DNA of 64,000 nt, taken from positions 199,744 through 263,743 of the forward strand of contig NW_003546248.1 in the NCBI RefSeq assembly GCF_000090795.2, read 5' to 3'. This stretch comes from Amphimedon queenslandica (taxonomy: Eukaryota; Porifera; Demospongiae; Haplosclerida; Niphatidae). Both the position numbers and the translations under genes were made by a program. The notes below the pieces were generated by a model. It saw only the letters and a program-made list of their open reading frames with translations. It ran no database searches and was not told the origin of the DNA. Positions 53,963 through 64,000 of this stretch are shown here, in pieces; the stretch's first letter is position 1; each line of letters begins with the position of its first letter.

Positions 53963-56393
53963 ATGTCCTCGTTTGAGTCTAACGTTGAGCTGAGAAGATA
54001 CAACTCGAATCAGACCAACACGTCCTACCAGCAGCAGCAAAATGGAGCCCCTTCCGACGTTCACGTAAGAAATACTCCAAGCACACAGTAATGTCACTTC
54101 TGTATTCATGCATTGTAATAGTAATGTTTGTTTGTATTAAAAATATTAGTTGTAATTGTATCAAGTGTGTATGGGGGTTTAGGGGATCATATTAAAGACC
54201 AATTTAGATTCTCCATTACCTCCTTGTTGTACATGTACATGTATGTTACTGTGTTGATTAAATCTTGATTGTGTACATGTACATGTATGTTAGTGTTATT
54301 AATTCTCCTTTTGCCCCACCTCTCTCCTCCCCATTCCTTCCTCTTGTTCTTGTCCTTATATTATGGCATTAAACAAGTGCTCAGGATATGTTATGATGTT
54401 AGATTAGATTACATGGAGTGTTTGTTAGGGTTTCATAATTTTCATATACTTTGCTATGTTATTCCAACATTACTGTTATGTTTATTCTCTCCCCCCTTTC
54501 CCTCTCTAGTCCTTAGGTAAGTGTCATATTAATCTATTTTAGAAATTATTTTTGAATTAACAAGCAGATCCAACATCAGTTGGTACGCCTGTCTACGACA
54601 GTGTCCCTGGAGAGAAACAGCGTCCTCCTCCCTTACCAGAGGCCCGTAAGACCACCTCTAATACAATGTACGCAACAAGAGGTGATACACTTCATCCCAC
54701 TAGCACGATGCTAGAGATGAATCCACCGGAATACTCCAGTGACGGGCTTGAAGCTGAGATTGACTACATGTCTTCTAAGTGTCTGAGGGTCACCTGTCTT
54801 TCTATCCTCGTCATGATTAGCTTGTTCCTGGCCATAGTGGCGGTGGTATTGGTCCTTTTGTTATGGTTCGGGGTCTATGGTCCCGCTGCTGAAGCGTGTT
54901 CATCATCAGGTACATCAAATTCAAACCAGGCAGTAACAGGAGGAGCTTATACAACCACAATTGTACCCACACCTTCTTCTCCTTCACAATGTCTTTGTCC
55001 TAGTAAGTTAATGATCTAATAAGTACATGGTCATACTCTGTTTTGATTAGTCTGCCCAGAGGACAAAAGAATAGGGTTTGCACAGGGATAACTAGAATAA
55101 CCACAACTCAATGTCATGAGTACTATGTGTTTACATTCCCCCATTATACTTTGTGTTTAGATTCTCTCATTGTATACTAGTGATAGTTTCAATTTGGGTT
55201 TATGTACATACTCTGTGGTTTCATGTGCATCCAATATCTTCATGTATGGTGCATATTCATGCATGCTATGCATGTGTTGTTCCACCCCTTTTCTTATGCT
55301 TAGCATTCTTTTAGCACATGTAAGGTTTGTGATTCAAGTTGGCTAGTTACAATGAACAGCTGCATGACTGTAGTATCTATACATGTAGTACCTGTGTTGT
55401 TTGCTGTCTTAGCAATCTGAAGAATGAGTATTTGTTTGTAGTTTTTGTGGTTTTAGCAATTAACTATTAGTGCTCTTTCCCTGCTTCCTTCCCCCTTTCT
55501 TTCTCTCCTCCCCCCCCCTCTCTCTCTCTCTCTCTCTTTTCCAGCTCCTGATTTGTCTCCAATTAAAGCACAAATTGAAGTAAGTTTGTTAGTGTTTACA
55601 GTCTCTTTGTTGGTGCATACTTATAAGATGTGAACTGCTAGTATTCATATGTAACAGATAGCAGCTGCTATATATCCCTTAGCTTCCCTGCACTTTGTAA
55701 TGGTATAACAGCCCAGCACTGTATGTGTAATTGCATGATGGTTCAAATATCCACCATCACACCCACTTCTCTCATTTTAAATATTGATTATGATGCTAGT
55801 AATAATAATGCCAGATATGATAGAGTCTTTGAGTATGAGAAGAGATGGAGAGATTCAACCACAAGTTTTGATTACATACATGTATTTCCTTTCTGATGAA
55901 ACCTTAATGTCAATTCCTTTTATTCCTACCCACTATAAAGCAAGAAGCAGCCAATCTGACAGAGCTAATAAGAGATATTACTTTTGACATCTCTCTCATT
56001 GAGCAGAATGTAAGTAATAATGATAATAATATTAATAACCAATACTTAATTCTATTCTCTTCTTTACAGAATAACAATACTGACCGGTCATTAGCCTCTC
56101 AGTCTTCATTCATCAGTAGCACAGTCTCCGATATTAACTCAACTTGCTATGAAGCTCTGGCCAACTTGACGGCTCAAAACGTCTCTCTTGCTGGATTGGA
56201 ATTTGAGGCCGAGCTGAGGAATGTGGGCGTGTATAGCTCATGTATCTATGAGTACCTGTCCAACTGCTCTATGCCTACTGATGTATCCAACTGTACAACT
56301 GGATATCATGATGTCATTGTAGATGTGAGTTTTATTATAGTGCTTTATTACATGTACAGCAACGTCAATCTTCATAGACACAAAATGTTGTTG

Positions 56394-56437
<44 letters not shown>

Positions 56438-56727
56438 GTTAGGGCTATTATAATTTGGATCTTGCCTGCCATATTGAAGTTTCAGGAAGTAATGCTTTGC
56501 TTTTTGCTCCTCTTACTAACCTAAGAATGACAGCACGTTCGGGAGAGACTATCCAATCGGGTGACTCTGCGTCCGTTAGATTAGCCAAGTCTGAAGTTAG
56601 ATGCGAGTGTGCTTTGGTGCCTCTCTATAATGGTGCTACAAGGGTTAATGACGTCTATTGTTCGGTGTTTCGTTCCCGATGTCCCGTTACCAGTAACTTT
56701 GAGAATGTTATCATCATCACACCATGA
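53963..56727 (+). CDS. Type II tyrosine-motif membrane protein, paralogue 2
   Basis: Starts MSSFESNVELRRYNSNQTNT, then DPTSVGTPVYDSVPGEK, NTMYATRG and MNPPEYSSDGLEAEIDY in the cytoplasmic part. Membrane helix: CLSILVMISLFLAIVAVVLV then LLLWFGVYG. The Thr/Ser stalk ends SPSQCLCP. A 35-nt microexon (55545..55579) gives PDLSPIKAQIE. Helical exons follow (QEAANLTELIRDITFDISLI; NNNTDRSLASQSSFISSTVS). The Cys ectodomain reads YSSCIYEYLSNCSMPTDVSN, LDLACHIEVSGSNALLFAPL, and ends SRCPVTSNFENVIIITP-stop. Architecture, CxC at the stalk end and phase-1/phase-0 microexon match the other paralogues, but the conserved MSTSDVLKQL exon is absent, so this is the most distant member. Function unknown. Confidence 0.78.
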
Positions 56728-57250
56728 AGACAGCACCATAAAACAACCATTACATTATAAACTTATCGTGTGCATGTGTGTTTGTGTGTGTACCTATTAT
56801 TGATAATTGTAGTTGCTTACGAATTATTCTATCGATTTTATGTATGTTCTCTACCGTTTGTTTTTCAAAATAAATATATATAATAGTATTGACAGCTGCT
56901 GAGTTCTCAGAATGATGATCGCTCGATGTGTCAATGAGTGGAATTTCTACTATGACATTATTATGCTTGATGTCTGCCAAACCTCTTCCATTACAGCACT
57001 ACTTAATAGTTCTATGATAAACCATGTGCATTATTCATTTACAAGCATTGCACCATTGTTCTTTAGTGCATTAATGCAATACTGAGTATCATTACTATTT
57101 ATAGCATGCTTTACTCATGCATGAAGGTGCAAAACCCTCTAAAAGCTGTGGGCGTAAATAATTATTGTAGGAGGAGGTGCAGCAGACCACGTTTGAACAA
57201 GAGATTGAAGAGAAAGAAAGAAGCTCGCAGTTTATTTGTCTGTCTTTGTG
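56728..57250. other. Intergenic region upstream of paralogue 3
   Basis: 3' region of paralogue 2 (AATAAA near 56868) and promoter of paralogue 3. It ends in the motif TGCAGCAGACCACG at 57178..57191, which recurs with one change before paralogue 4. Confidence 0.5.
57178..57191 (+). promoter_or_regulatory. Shared upstream motif TGCAGCAGACCACG
   Basis: A 14-bp motif 60 bp before the start codon of paralogue 3. The same motif with one substitution is at 60046..60059 before paralogue 4. Possible core-promoter or regulatory element of the cluster. Confidence 0.4.
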
Positions 57251-59295
57251 ATGGTTGGAGATGACATTCTCCTGGAAGAGTTCCAGCCTAGCAGTCTTGT
57301 CAATAATCCTACATACGGGAAGACGTTCTTAGCAGGCTACTCTGATGGCTGCTCTTCATCTGATAGCTCTGACTACCTTTCAATATCTGTCAATCCTCAC
57401 TACCAGTCTGTTACAGAGATGATGGGGAAAGATCATGAGCTAGACGGCGTGCCAATACCTGTGAAGAAGGCTGGAGTGACTGCTTCCGTTAGCTTCGTGG
57501 ATCCTCCATTACAAAGCGAGGTGCACTCCCCGAGTCTCGCCATTTTGAGTTCTTCTGCACCACAGCCTGTCACTAACCCACAGCAGTTATCACTACGAGA
57601 CAAGGAAGTGGAGGAAGAAAGCTCTCTTCCAGTGCGTACAGACTCTACCAACAGCACCAATACTGCTGAAGAGATGATCTCTAATCCACAGTACAGCTAT
57701 GCAACACAGCACACCAGAAGAGCTGTTTGGATCACTTCAGATTACGTCAATTCTCCTCATTTCATTAGAGAGAGACCCACTCACAACTACTTACCTAATC
57801 CAATCCAGAGGATAGACGAGGAGGCGGAGGAGTCAGTTATGCAGCAACAAACTGAAGGAGGGAGTAGCACCATTAATTCACAGACCTCAGCTACTCGATT
57901 GATTTATCATAAGCGTTTAAGAGATGCGGATTCATCTTATCGTATAAGTAAAGCAAAGTTTGAGTTGCTGCTGGTCATGTTCGCTGTCCTTGCAATCCTG
58001 ATATCCATCACAACTATATCACTCTCTCTCCTTATTATATTTAAAGGAGAGATGAGGACTCAATCTTCGAACGATGTCAGTACTCTTACCATCACTCAGT
58101 CACCTCCTACTACTACTACTGCTTTTAGTGTGAATCCATTGGACAGTTGCCAGTGTACAGGTAAATGTTATGTATATGGTGTTTCAATTGGGGTACCATG
58201 GCCAGCCCTTTGTTATTTGTTTATGTAGACCTTTGGCCTCAGCCTGACCAGCTGCATGAAACCATTGTTATGATTAGTACAATAGATTAATTATATTATT
58301 TCTCTCTTCTTCCTCTCCCCCCCCCTTTCTTTCCCTCTCCTAATTATAGTAAACCAGACTGATGATTTAAAGGTGTGTCACATGTATTAGTTGTTGAAGC
58401 TATTGTTTTAACTTACTTTCTTTGTTTCTTTTCATTGAATAGTTATCAAATTCATATCTATCCCAGCTGCTTTCAATCAAAAACATGATCAACCTGTTGA
58501 AGGAAGAGAAGGTAAGGGCCAGCTAGTAATTGCCAGCCATTGTCTCATTGTTGCAAAGTCATTATAATGATATGTCTATGACTCAATTTGTATAAATTCC
58601 TTTTAAATGTTGATAGTATTGACAGTAATGGGTTATGTTCATTGACAGTCTACAGCTGCAATTTATTGTTTAAACTGTTCCATCCTACCTTTTAAACAAT
58701 GTAATTTTTGTCTTTACAGAATATGTCTACTAGTGATGTATTGAAACAGCTCAAGTCTTACATGTATCAGGTTAAGATCATTAATGAATCATTACAGTCA
58801 TTGATACCTGAGTCTAATAAACCAAGAGTGCCTACACTAAATGGATTGAACCTAACATCATCAATAACTATCAATCATGGTGACTGTGTTGATGAACTGT
58901 GGGAGTGTACACCTCACAACACACTTGCTCTTGCTGCTACTAATGGATTAGATTTTGGTGTCTGTACTACAGTTTATTCACCTTATGCTAATGATGTAAG
59001 GAATAATTTGAGGTACATTTACATTATTTGTCTTCTCTCTCTATAGACACATGTAGTTGTTGGTGCCTCATGTAACTTGCTTCCAGTACTACCTAAAAGA
59101 ATGTTCTCAGTTATAGCATTAAAAAGGAATGCTGATAGCAGATATGTATCTGGATTACAGCTGCTAAAGCAATCCACCATTGCTTGCCGTTGTTTCAACT
59201 ATAATGAGGAACAGGCATATTGTCATGCTTATCTCAAGAAATGTTCTTATCAGCAAAATATACCTCAGAATGGCAGCCTCTCTATTTCCTTATAG
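57251..59295 (+). CDS. Type II tyrosine-motif membrane protein, paralogue 3
   Basis: Longest cytoplasmic part, about 240 residues: MVGDDILLEEFQPSSLVNNP with NNPTYGKT, SVNPHYQSV, SNPQYSYA, TSDYVNS and HNYLPNPI, several NPxY-type motifs. Membrane helix: FELLLVMFAVLAILISITTI followed by SLSLLIIFK. The Thr-rich stalk ends LDSCQCT. A 23-nt microexon (58350..58372) gives NQTDDLK. The helical exon is LSNSYLSQLLSIKNMINLLK. The conserved exon is NMSTSDVLKQLKSYMYQVKI with SLIPESNKPRVPTLNGLNLT, then CVDELWECTPHNTLALAATN. The last exon reads THVVVGASCNLLPVLPKRMF, TIACRCFNYNEEQAYCHAYL, and ends QNGSLSISL-stop. The start is the first ATG, 60 bp after the shared upstream motif. Confidence 0.82.
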
Positions 59296-60623
59296 CACAT
59301 GCGAATGTAGAGGTTCACATTATCAGGCCACACTTATTTCATTTTTGAAATATCACCTTTACTCTTTCTGTCAGTAGTGACAGGTTTTATGTATTATAAT
59401 AAAGATCCCACAATATATTAATTATTATCTATCATCATAAAAAGGAGTGCTATTATTGTTACTACTGCTATTGTGTATCTTATTATCGATATAGTTTCTG
59501 GTGATTTTGTTTTAATTTTTAATAATGGATAATTCGTTGAAGAATTTAACTAATTATGGATAGAGCCATAATATAACTATGATAGAGCTAACATACATAC
59601 CTGTGGTTTTACATTAGCAATACTCATGAGAGTATTGTACCACTGGTTATTAATAGTTAGTAAAAACCAGAATGGCTGCTCACGTGACTTCTAATGTAGA
59701 TAGTACAGTGCAGCCATAGCGGATTAGGAATCGCACGGTTTTAGCTCTGAGGTCTCGGTTTTGTGTTTCTTGATCCTGCTCGTTCAGTTTCTGAATCCCA
59801 AGGCTATCAAAAAGTCTTCCTGATAGGTAAATGATCTTGGACGCTTATTAGATGAGTGAGATTCGTTATGATAACTGTAAATTAATGGTGCGATCGAAGC
59901 CTCATTGTTCTGTAAACTGAAAGCATTGTCATAATGACATGTAGTGTGGTGTATTATGTTGTTGTTGTTAAAGTTCGATTTACTATTATTATTAACATTA
60001 TTATTATTATGTAAACATTGATAAAAGCTTGCAGTAATGAAGAGATGCAGTAGACCACGACAAGCAATCTGAAGTATGTAGAGTAGATTCGTTGGTGAGA
60101 AAATGTTGGGAAATAGCTAAAATTATTATAACCCTTGTAACGATAATCATCAATGCATTGATAGCTATAGGTGTATGTTTATTTATTTGTTATTATTTAC
60201 AAAATATTATGGTAAACTCTACATGATCGAATTATCCAGCCCATGATTATTGTTAAGTTAATAATACCACAATTCTTGGATTAATAATTTATTTAGTGGG
60301 GACAGTCGATGTGTATCAGTATTGTCCCTCTGTGCCCTTTAGTGCTATATATCAATTGATATCATATTCCCCTATAGACACAGTTTATACATGTTCATGT
60401 CACATGTACTATGAATATTATTATCTCTATTGTTATACTGTGTTTTGTATTGAAATATGATGTTCAAGTGCATCAAATGTTAAAGTACATCAAAACCTGT
60501 TTTAAACCTGTTTCGATTTTCCTTATAAGGTCAAAATAGCAAGCCTTATTTTGCTGAGATAAGTCCATCATTTTACTCTATCTCTTTCCTCCTCTTTAAT
60601 TTCCCCCTTATATAGTTCTTACA
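59296..60623. other. Region upstream of paralogue 4, possible 5' UTR exons
   Basis: No coding gene seen. Two possible non-coding first exons end at good donors: one ending at 59826 (CTGATAG|gtaaatg) and one ending at 60094 (GTTG|gtgaga), the latter starting near the TGCAGTAGACCACG motif. The acceptor could be tttatatag just before 60616. ATT-rich stretches lie at about 59985-60010. Confidence 0.4.
60046..60059 (+). promoter_or_regulatory. Shared upstream motif TGCAGTAGACCACG
   Basis: Second copy of the 14-bp motif found before paralogue 3 (one substitution), upstream of the possible non-coding exon of paralogue 4. Confidence 0.4.
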
Positions 60624-62900
60624 ATGGAATCTCCTGCCACACAGACTCAATACCAGTCCCTCACTAGTAGACCAGCTCAAAGCGAATATGATACAGTCAG
60701 TAAAGAGCAATCAATGCCTCCAGTCTCTCGTCAACACTCTGTACAAAGAGAGGATACGCCCCATACTGAATATGACGTGATAAATGGAACTCCAGATTTA
60801 GAATATGACACTATCCCTCAGCCCTTCCCTCTCTCTCAGACAGTGACCACTAATAATGCCTTATATGGTACACGTGGTTCTATTAATAGCATGAAGCATC
60901 CTACTCTTAAAACTGGAGATAGGTCCTATCAGTTGTCTCCTGTCCCGGAGTCATTGTTCTCTTTACAAAATGATGATGAGAGCTGCTGTTCAAAGTGTTC
61001 ATCTGATGCAGTTTTGTGTGTATTTTCACTGCTCACGATTTTGCTTTCATGTTAGCTATATACCATAATATAGTGTTTTTTATTTCAGACAAATAGTCAT
61101 TTTTGTAAACTATTGTCCTCCTTATCTGAGATTTTCCTCACTTTCACTCTTCTATTCTTTTTATAGGTATAACGATATCACTTGTATTATTGATAGGATT
61201 CAACGTCATTCAGCTCCAGTCGTCATTGTCATCATCAGCAGTCCTTCCTTTACCAACTGTCAGTGTATCTCCTTCTCAAGGGAGACAGACTGGCCCTCCA
61301 TTGATTAGTACTACCAGTACTATGAGTTTACCTTCTCCAACACAGATGCCAACATCATCTTGTAACTGTCCATGTAAGTTTAGTCACATATTGTTTGGTA
61401 GTTATTCTTTTTGCATATTTTAAATTTCATTCATAGCTCCTGAATATGCAACAGAATTTACCGTAAGCTATTGTTGATTGGTTATATATTATTAAATATG
61501 CTTGGTTACTATAGGCAATAATGGAGTCAATATCATTTATAAGTGGAGAAATAAATAAAATGGTACAAAATAAAGTAAGTTCAGTTAAGGCTTTCTATGT
61601 ATTGTACTCAACTTTTTGCCAGCTCATGAGGTGTGCTTTTAGTATAGAGCTTTGTAGAAAACCCTGATTCAGTGTATTTTTCAAAAATGGCTATGAGAGA
61701 ATTCTCCATTTTTGGAATTTTTTAAATATTTTATGTTGTGTATCTAGTTTGAGCTGATTCTGATCAAAAATTAAATTTTACGAATTTTTAAAGTTGTTCA
61801 ACACTGGGCCATAAAGACCATATGCATGCATGGTCTTAAGTCAAATTTTGCAAAAATTGAAAAGGAGAGAATTTTCTATTTTTATATTTTTCTTGACACA
61901 TATACATATACTCATGTTGTGTAAAAATTTTAAGCTGATTTTGTTTTTACGTTGTTCAAAAAATCTCTTCAAAGTCCTTGTACTATAGTACATATTCTTG
62001 GGCCAAATTTCGCCAAAATTGAAAAGGAGAGAATTCTTCATTTTTACAATTTTTCCTGATACATATACATCTTCTAATGTTGCCAAACTGATTCTGACCA
62101 AAACTGGTTTTTTTAATGAAATTTTAAAGTTGCTTAAGAATCAGGCTTGAGACAGTGTACTATAATAGTGCAGAAATGGCCAGGAGAGAATTACTTTTTC
62201 TAGTTACTAGTTATTTCTAATTCTAATACATGTACATGTTGTCATTGTTGTGTATTAATTAAATTTTTAAAGTTACTCCTTGTCAGCTCATGAAGTGTGC
62301 TGTTTAGCTCACTTATTTAGCACATTTTGTGGGAAACCGTGAGTTTGGTATTGTTACTTAATTACTCCTTTTATTATTTTATTTAGAATATGTCTACTAG
62401 TGATGTATTGAAACAGCTCAATGATTACATGTATCAGGTTGAGATTATTAATGAATCATTACAGTCATTGATTCCTGAGTCTAATAAACCAAGAATGCCT
62501 ACACTAACTGGATTAAACCTAACATCAAGTATCAATGTGAACAGAAGTGAAGGATGTACTGTAGAAATTACTCCAGTTTGTACGACATTTTCATCACAAT
62601 GTGGAAATAGTGGAATACCTTTCATTAAGGTTTTAAAATAGTTTTTGTTAGTTATTTTGTTTTTTGTTTTTGTAGGACAATAAGATAATGGTGGCTTATT
62701 CATGTAATGCTACACCAAATTCTAATACTTCTTCTGTTGTCGGAGTTATTAGAAAGCTGTATGATCCAGATCTTCAGTTCCAATGTACTTGTTATGCTAT
62801 TAGTGGACTGGGGTCTTGTGATACTATCATTCATCGTTGTCCTTATAAAGAAGCAGCTCCAGCTCTGACAGCAACATTTACTGATATTTTTTCAAATTAG
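60624..62900 (+). CDS. Type II tyrosine-motif membrane protein, paralogue 4
   Basis: Cytoplasmic part MESPATQTQYQSLTSRPAQS with SEYDTVSKE, TEYDVINGT, LEYDTIPQP and NNALYGTRGSINSMKHPTL: four Y-x-x-I/V/L sites and one NxLY. CCSKCSSDAVLCVFSLLTIL begins the helix. A phase-1 intron splits it at the same place as in paralogue 1, and it continues TISLVLLIGFNVIQLQ. The stalk ends SSCNCP. A 26-nt microexon (61437..61462) gives PEYATEFT. The helical exon is AIMESISFISGEINKMVQNK. The conserved exon is NMSTSDVLKQLNDYMYQVEI with SLIPESNKPRMPTLTGLNLT. The ectodomain end is NKIMVAYSCNATPNSNTSSV, FQCTCYAISGLGSCDTIIHR, and ATFTDIFSN-stop. The intron before the conserved exon holds a repeat block. Confidence 0.83.
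61620..62343 (-). repeat. Dispersed ~185-bp repeat block with hAT-like right ends
   Basis: Three reverse units in an intron of paralogue 4 ('gccaaaattgaaaaggagag' near 62010; 'tactatagtacatattcttg'). Two hAT-like right ends are present: 'agctcatgaggtgtgc...agaaaaccctg' (61621..61666) and 'agctcatgaagtgtgc...gtgggaaaccgtg' (62285..62341). This suggests two overlapping or nested, left-truncated elements. Confidence 0.75.
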
Positions 62901-63125
62901 TTTATAAATATTATTTTAATGTATGTATCATATAGTCAGTTTATCTATGCAGTTTATCAATTTTCAATTAGTTCATTTATTATTATTAGCCACAGTCATT
63001 GTCAAATCTACCATTGTAGCATAGGCAAACTGTGCTTTAATTGCATTAAAATAACTTACTGCACTATTGCACACACAGTTAAAATATCAGTAGTTGAATC
63101 ACATAATCAGTCACTTTATGTAGCT

Positions 63126-64000
63126 ATGGATTATGAAGTACCAGTATCTATTCAACAAGCTCCAGTGTCTGATTATGAAGTTCCTGTCTCCTCTAATCCT
63201 AGCTACTCTGATCATGTACCTCTCTCTACTAATAATAATCAGCTATTAGCTACACCAGTCACTACTAATCCTTCCTATCAACCAGTTAAGAATAAAGTTT
63301 ATTCTTTTGATTATATATTAATTCACAGGTAGAATTGGAGACTGAGTATTATGATACTTTTGATGCAAATAAGATTTGTACAAAAAGGTTAGAAATAAAA
63401 TTGAATTCAACTTCACTTTATCAATACATATACTATAGCAACACCTCATATCTACCAGTTGATCTAAAAACTACAACTACTACAGTGAGTCCTTCAGTTC
63501 ATATTAAAAGGACAAATAAGAGAATAAGATCATATTTCAATGAAGAACTAACCAACTGGGAGTATATACTAGCAGCACTAGCCACATTGACTGTTCTAAT
63601 TACAGTTACTGCTATTATACTGTCGTCACTACTAATGTCTGGTGTAGCTAATAATTCAAAGTCATCATTTTCTCCCTTTACTACAAAAACATCAAATCAT
63701 TCAACAAATAACATTGGGAAGGATACATCAGGGTTTAACTGTACCTGCACTAATACTAATAATAATAGTGAGTGTTTGTGTTTATTTATTATCATTATAT
63801 TTATATACTCTATGTAGATATAAACACTTCAAGTTTAACAGTAAGTACTGTATGTACACCCTGTTCGTAATGGGAATATGTCAGGGATTATGTTAGGAAT
63901 ATACATCATGTACACAGTACACTGTGTAATGGGTAGCTTAGTTGGACACATATATCATATCATATGTTGTGTAATGGGTTCATATGTCATTCAATGTTAT
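63126..64000 (+). CDS. Type II tyrosine-motif membrane protein, paralogue 5 (partial)
   Basis: Runs off the window end. Cytoplasmic part MDYEVPVSIQQAPVSDYEVP with SSNPSYSDHV, TTNPSYQPV and TEYYDTF: two NPSY and repeated DYEVPVS. The exon after the acceptor at 63330 gives KRIRSYFNEELTNWEYILAA followed by the helix LATLTVLITVTAIILSSLLM. The stalk (NNSKSSFSPFTTKTS) ends FNCTCTNTNNN. A 23-nt microexon (63818..63840, INTSSLT) is identical to that of paralogue 1. The helical, conserved and ectodomain exons would lie beyond 64,000. Confidence 0.75.

Overview
The window reads as nuclear DNA of an early-branching animal, most likely a demosponge of the Amphimedon type (inference). It is AT-rich, introns are mostly 40-400 bp, genes are packed a few hundred bases apart on both strands, and single-copy animal genes sit beside a lineage-specific receptor family. 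No bacterial operon, CRISPR array, rRNA or convincing tRNA gene was seen. No reverse transcriptase, integrase, capsid or envelope fragment was seen either.

Positions 1-50,300 hold conserved housekeeping genes. In order they are PRPF18 (-), an atypical Rho-like GTPase (+), PSMD6 (-), a PX-BAR sorting nexin (+), IMMP2L (-), PDHB (+), MRPS25 (-), POGLUT1 (+), a bHLH factor (+), an SRPK kinase (+), FAM72 (-), TUBGCP6 (-), TBC1D22 (+), G6PD (+), SPAG8 (-), ARIH1 (+), HSP90B1/GRP94 (-), CRELD (+), QNG1 (-), a Kelch protein (+), and a large EGF-repeat receptor (-). Eight of these form head-to-head pairs whose start codons lie only 76-262 bp apart, so shared bidirectional promoters look like the rule here. 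The HSP90B1/CRELD promoter holds one perfect and one near-perfect ER-stress response element (CCAAT-N9-CCACG). The single CRELD gene can be spliced to either a membrane-anchored (CRELD1-like) or an ER-luminal, REEL-ending (CRELD2-like) protein.

Positions 50,900-64,000 hold the most novel content: at least five paralogous genes (one minus, four plus, the last cut by the window end). They encode type II membrane proteins with tyrosine-motif cytoplasmic N-termini (NPxY, YDxI/V), one transmembrane helix, a Ser/Thr-rich stalk and a Cys-containing ectodomain. All five share a 23-35 nt microexon of the same phase just after the stalk. The neighbouring EGF receptor (46.2-50.3 kb) has the same kind of tyrosine motifs on its C-terminal tail. 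I know of no described family with this architecture, and a cell-surface recognition or phosphotyrosine signalling role is inference.

Repeats: an approximately 185-bp unit with an internal CCATGTACTATAGTACAGGG near-palindrome is dispersed in at least nine blocks, mostly intronic. One copy is clearly packaged in a 278-bp non-autonomous hAT-type element with a perfect 8-bp target duplication. A Harbinger-type MITE with TAA duplications and a third inverted-repeat element were also found, together with several long (GA)n, (ATT)n and (GAT)n tracts.
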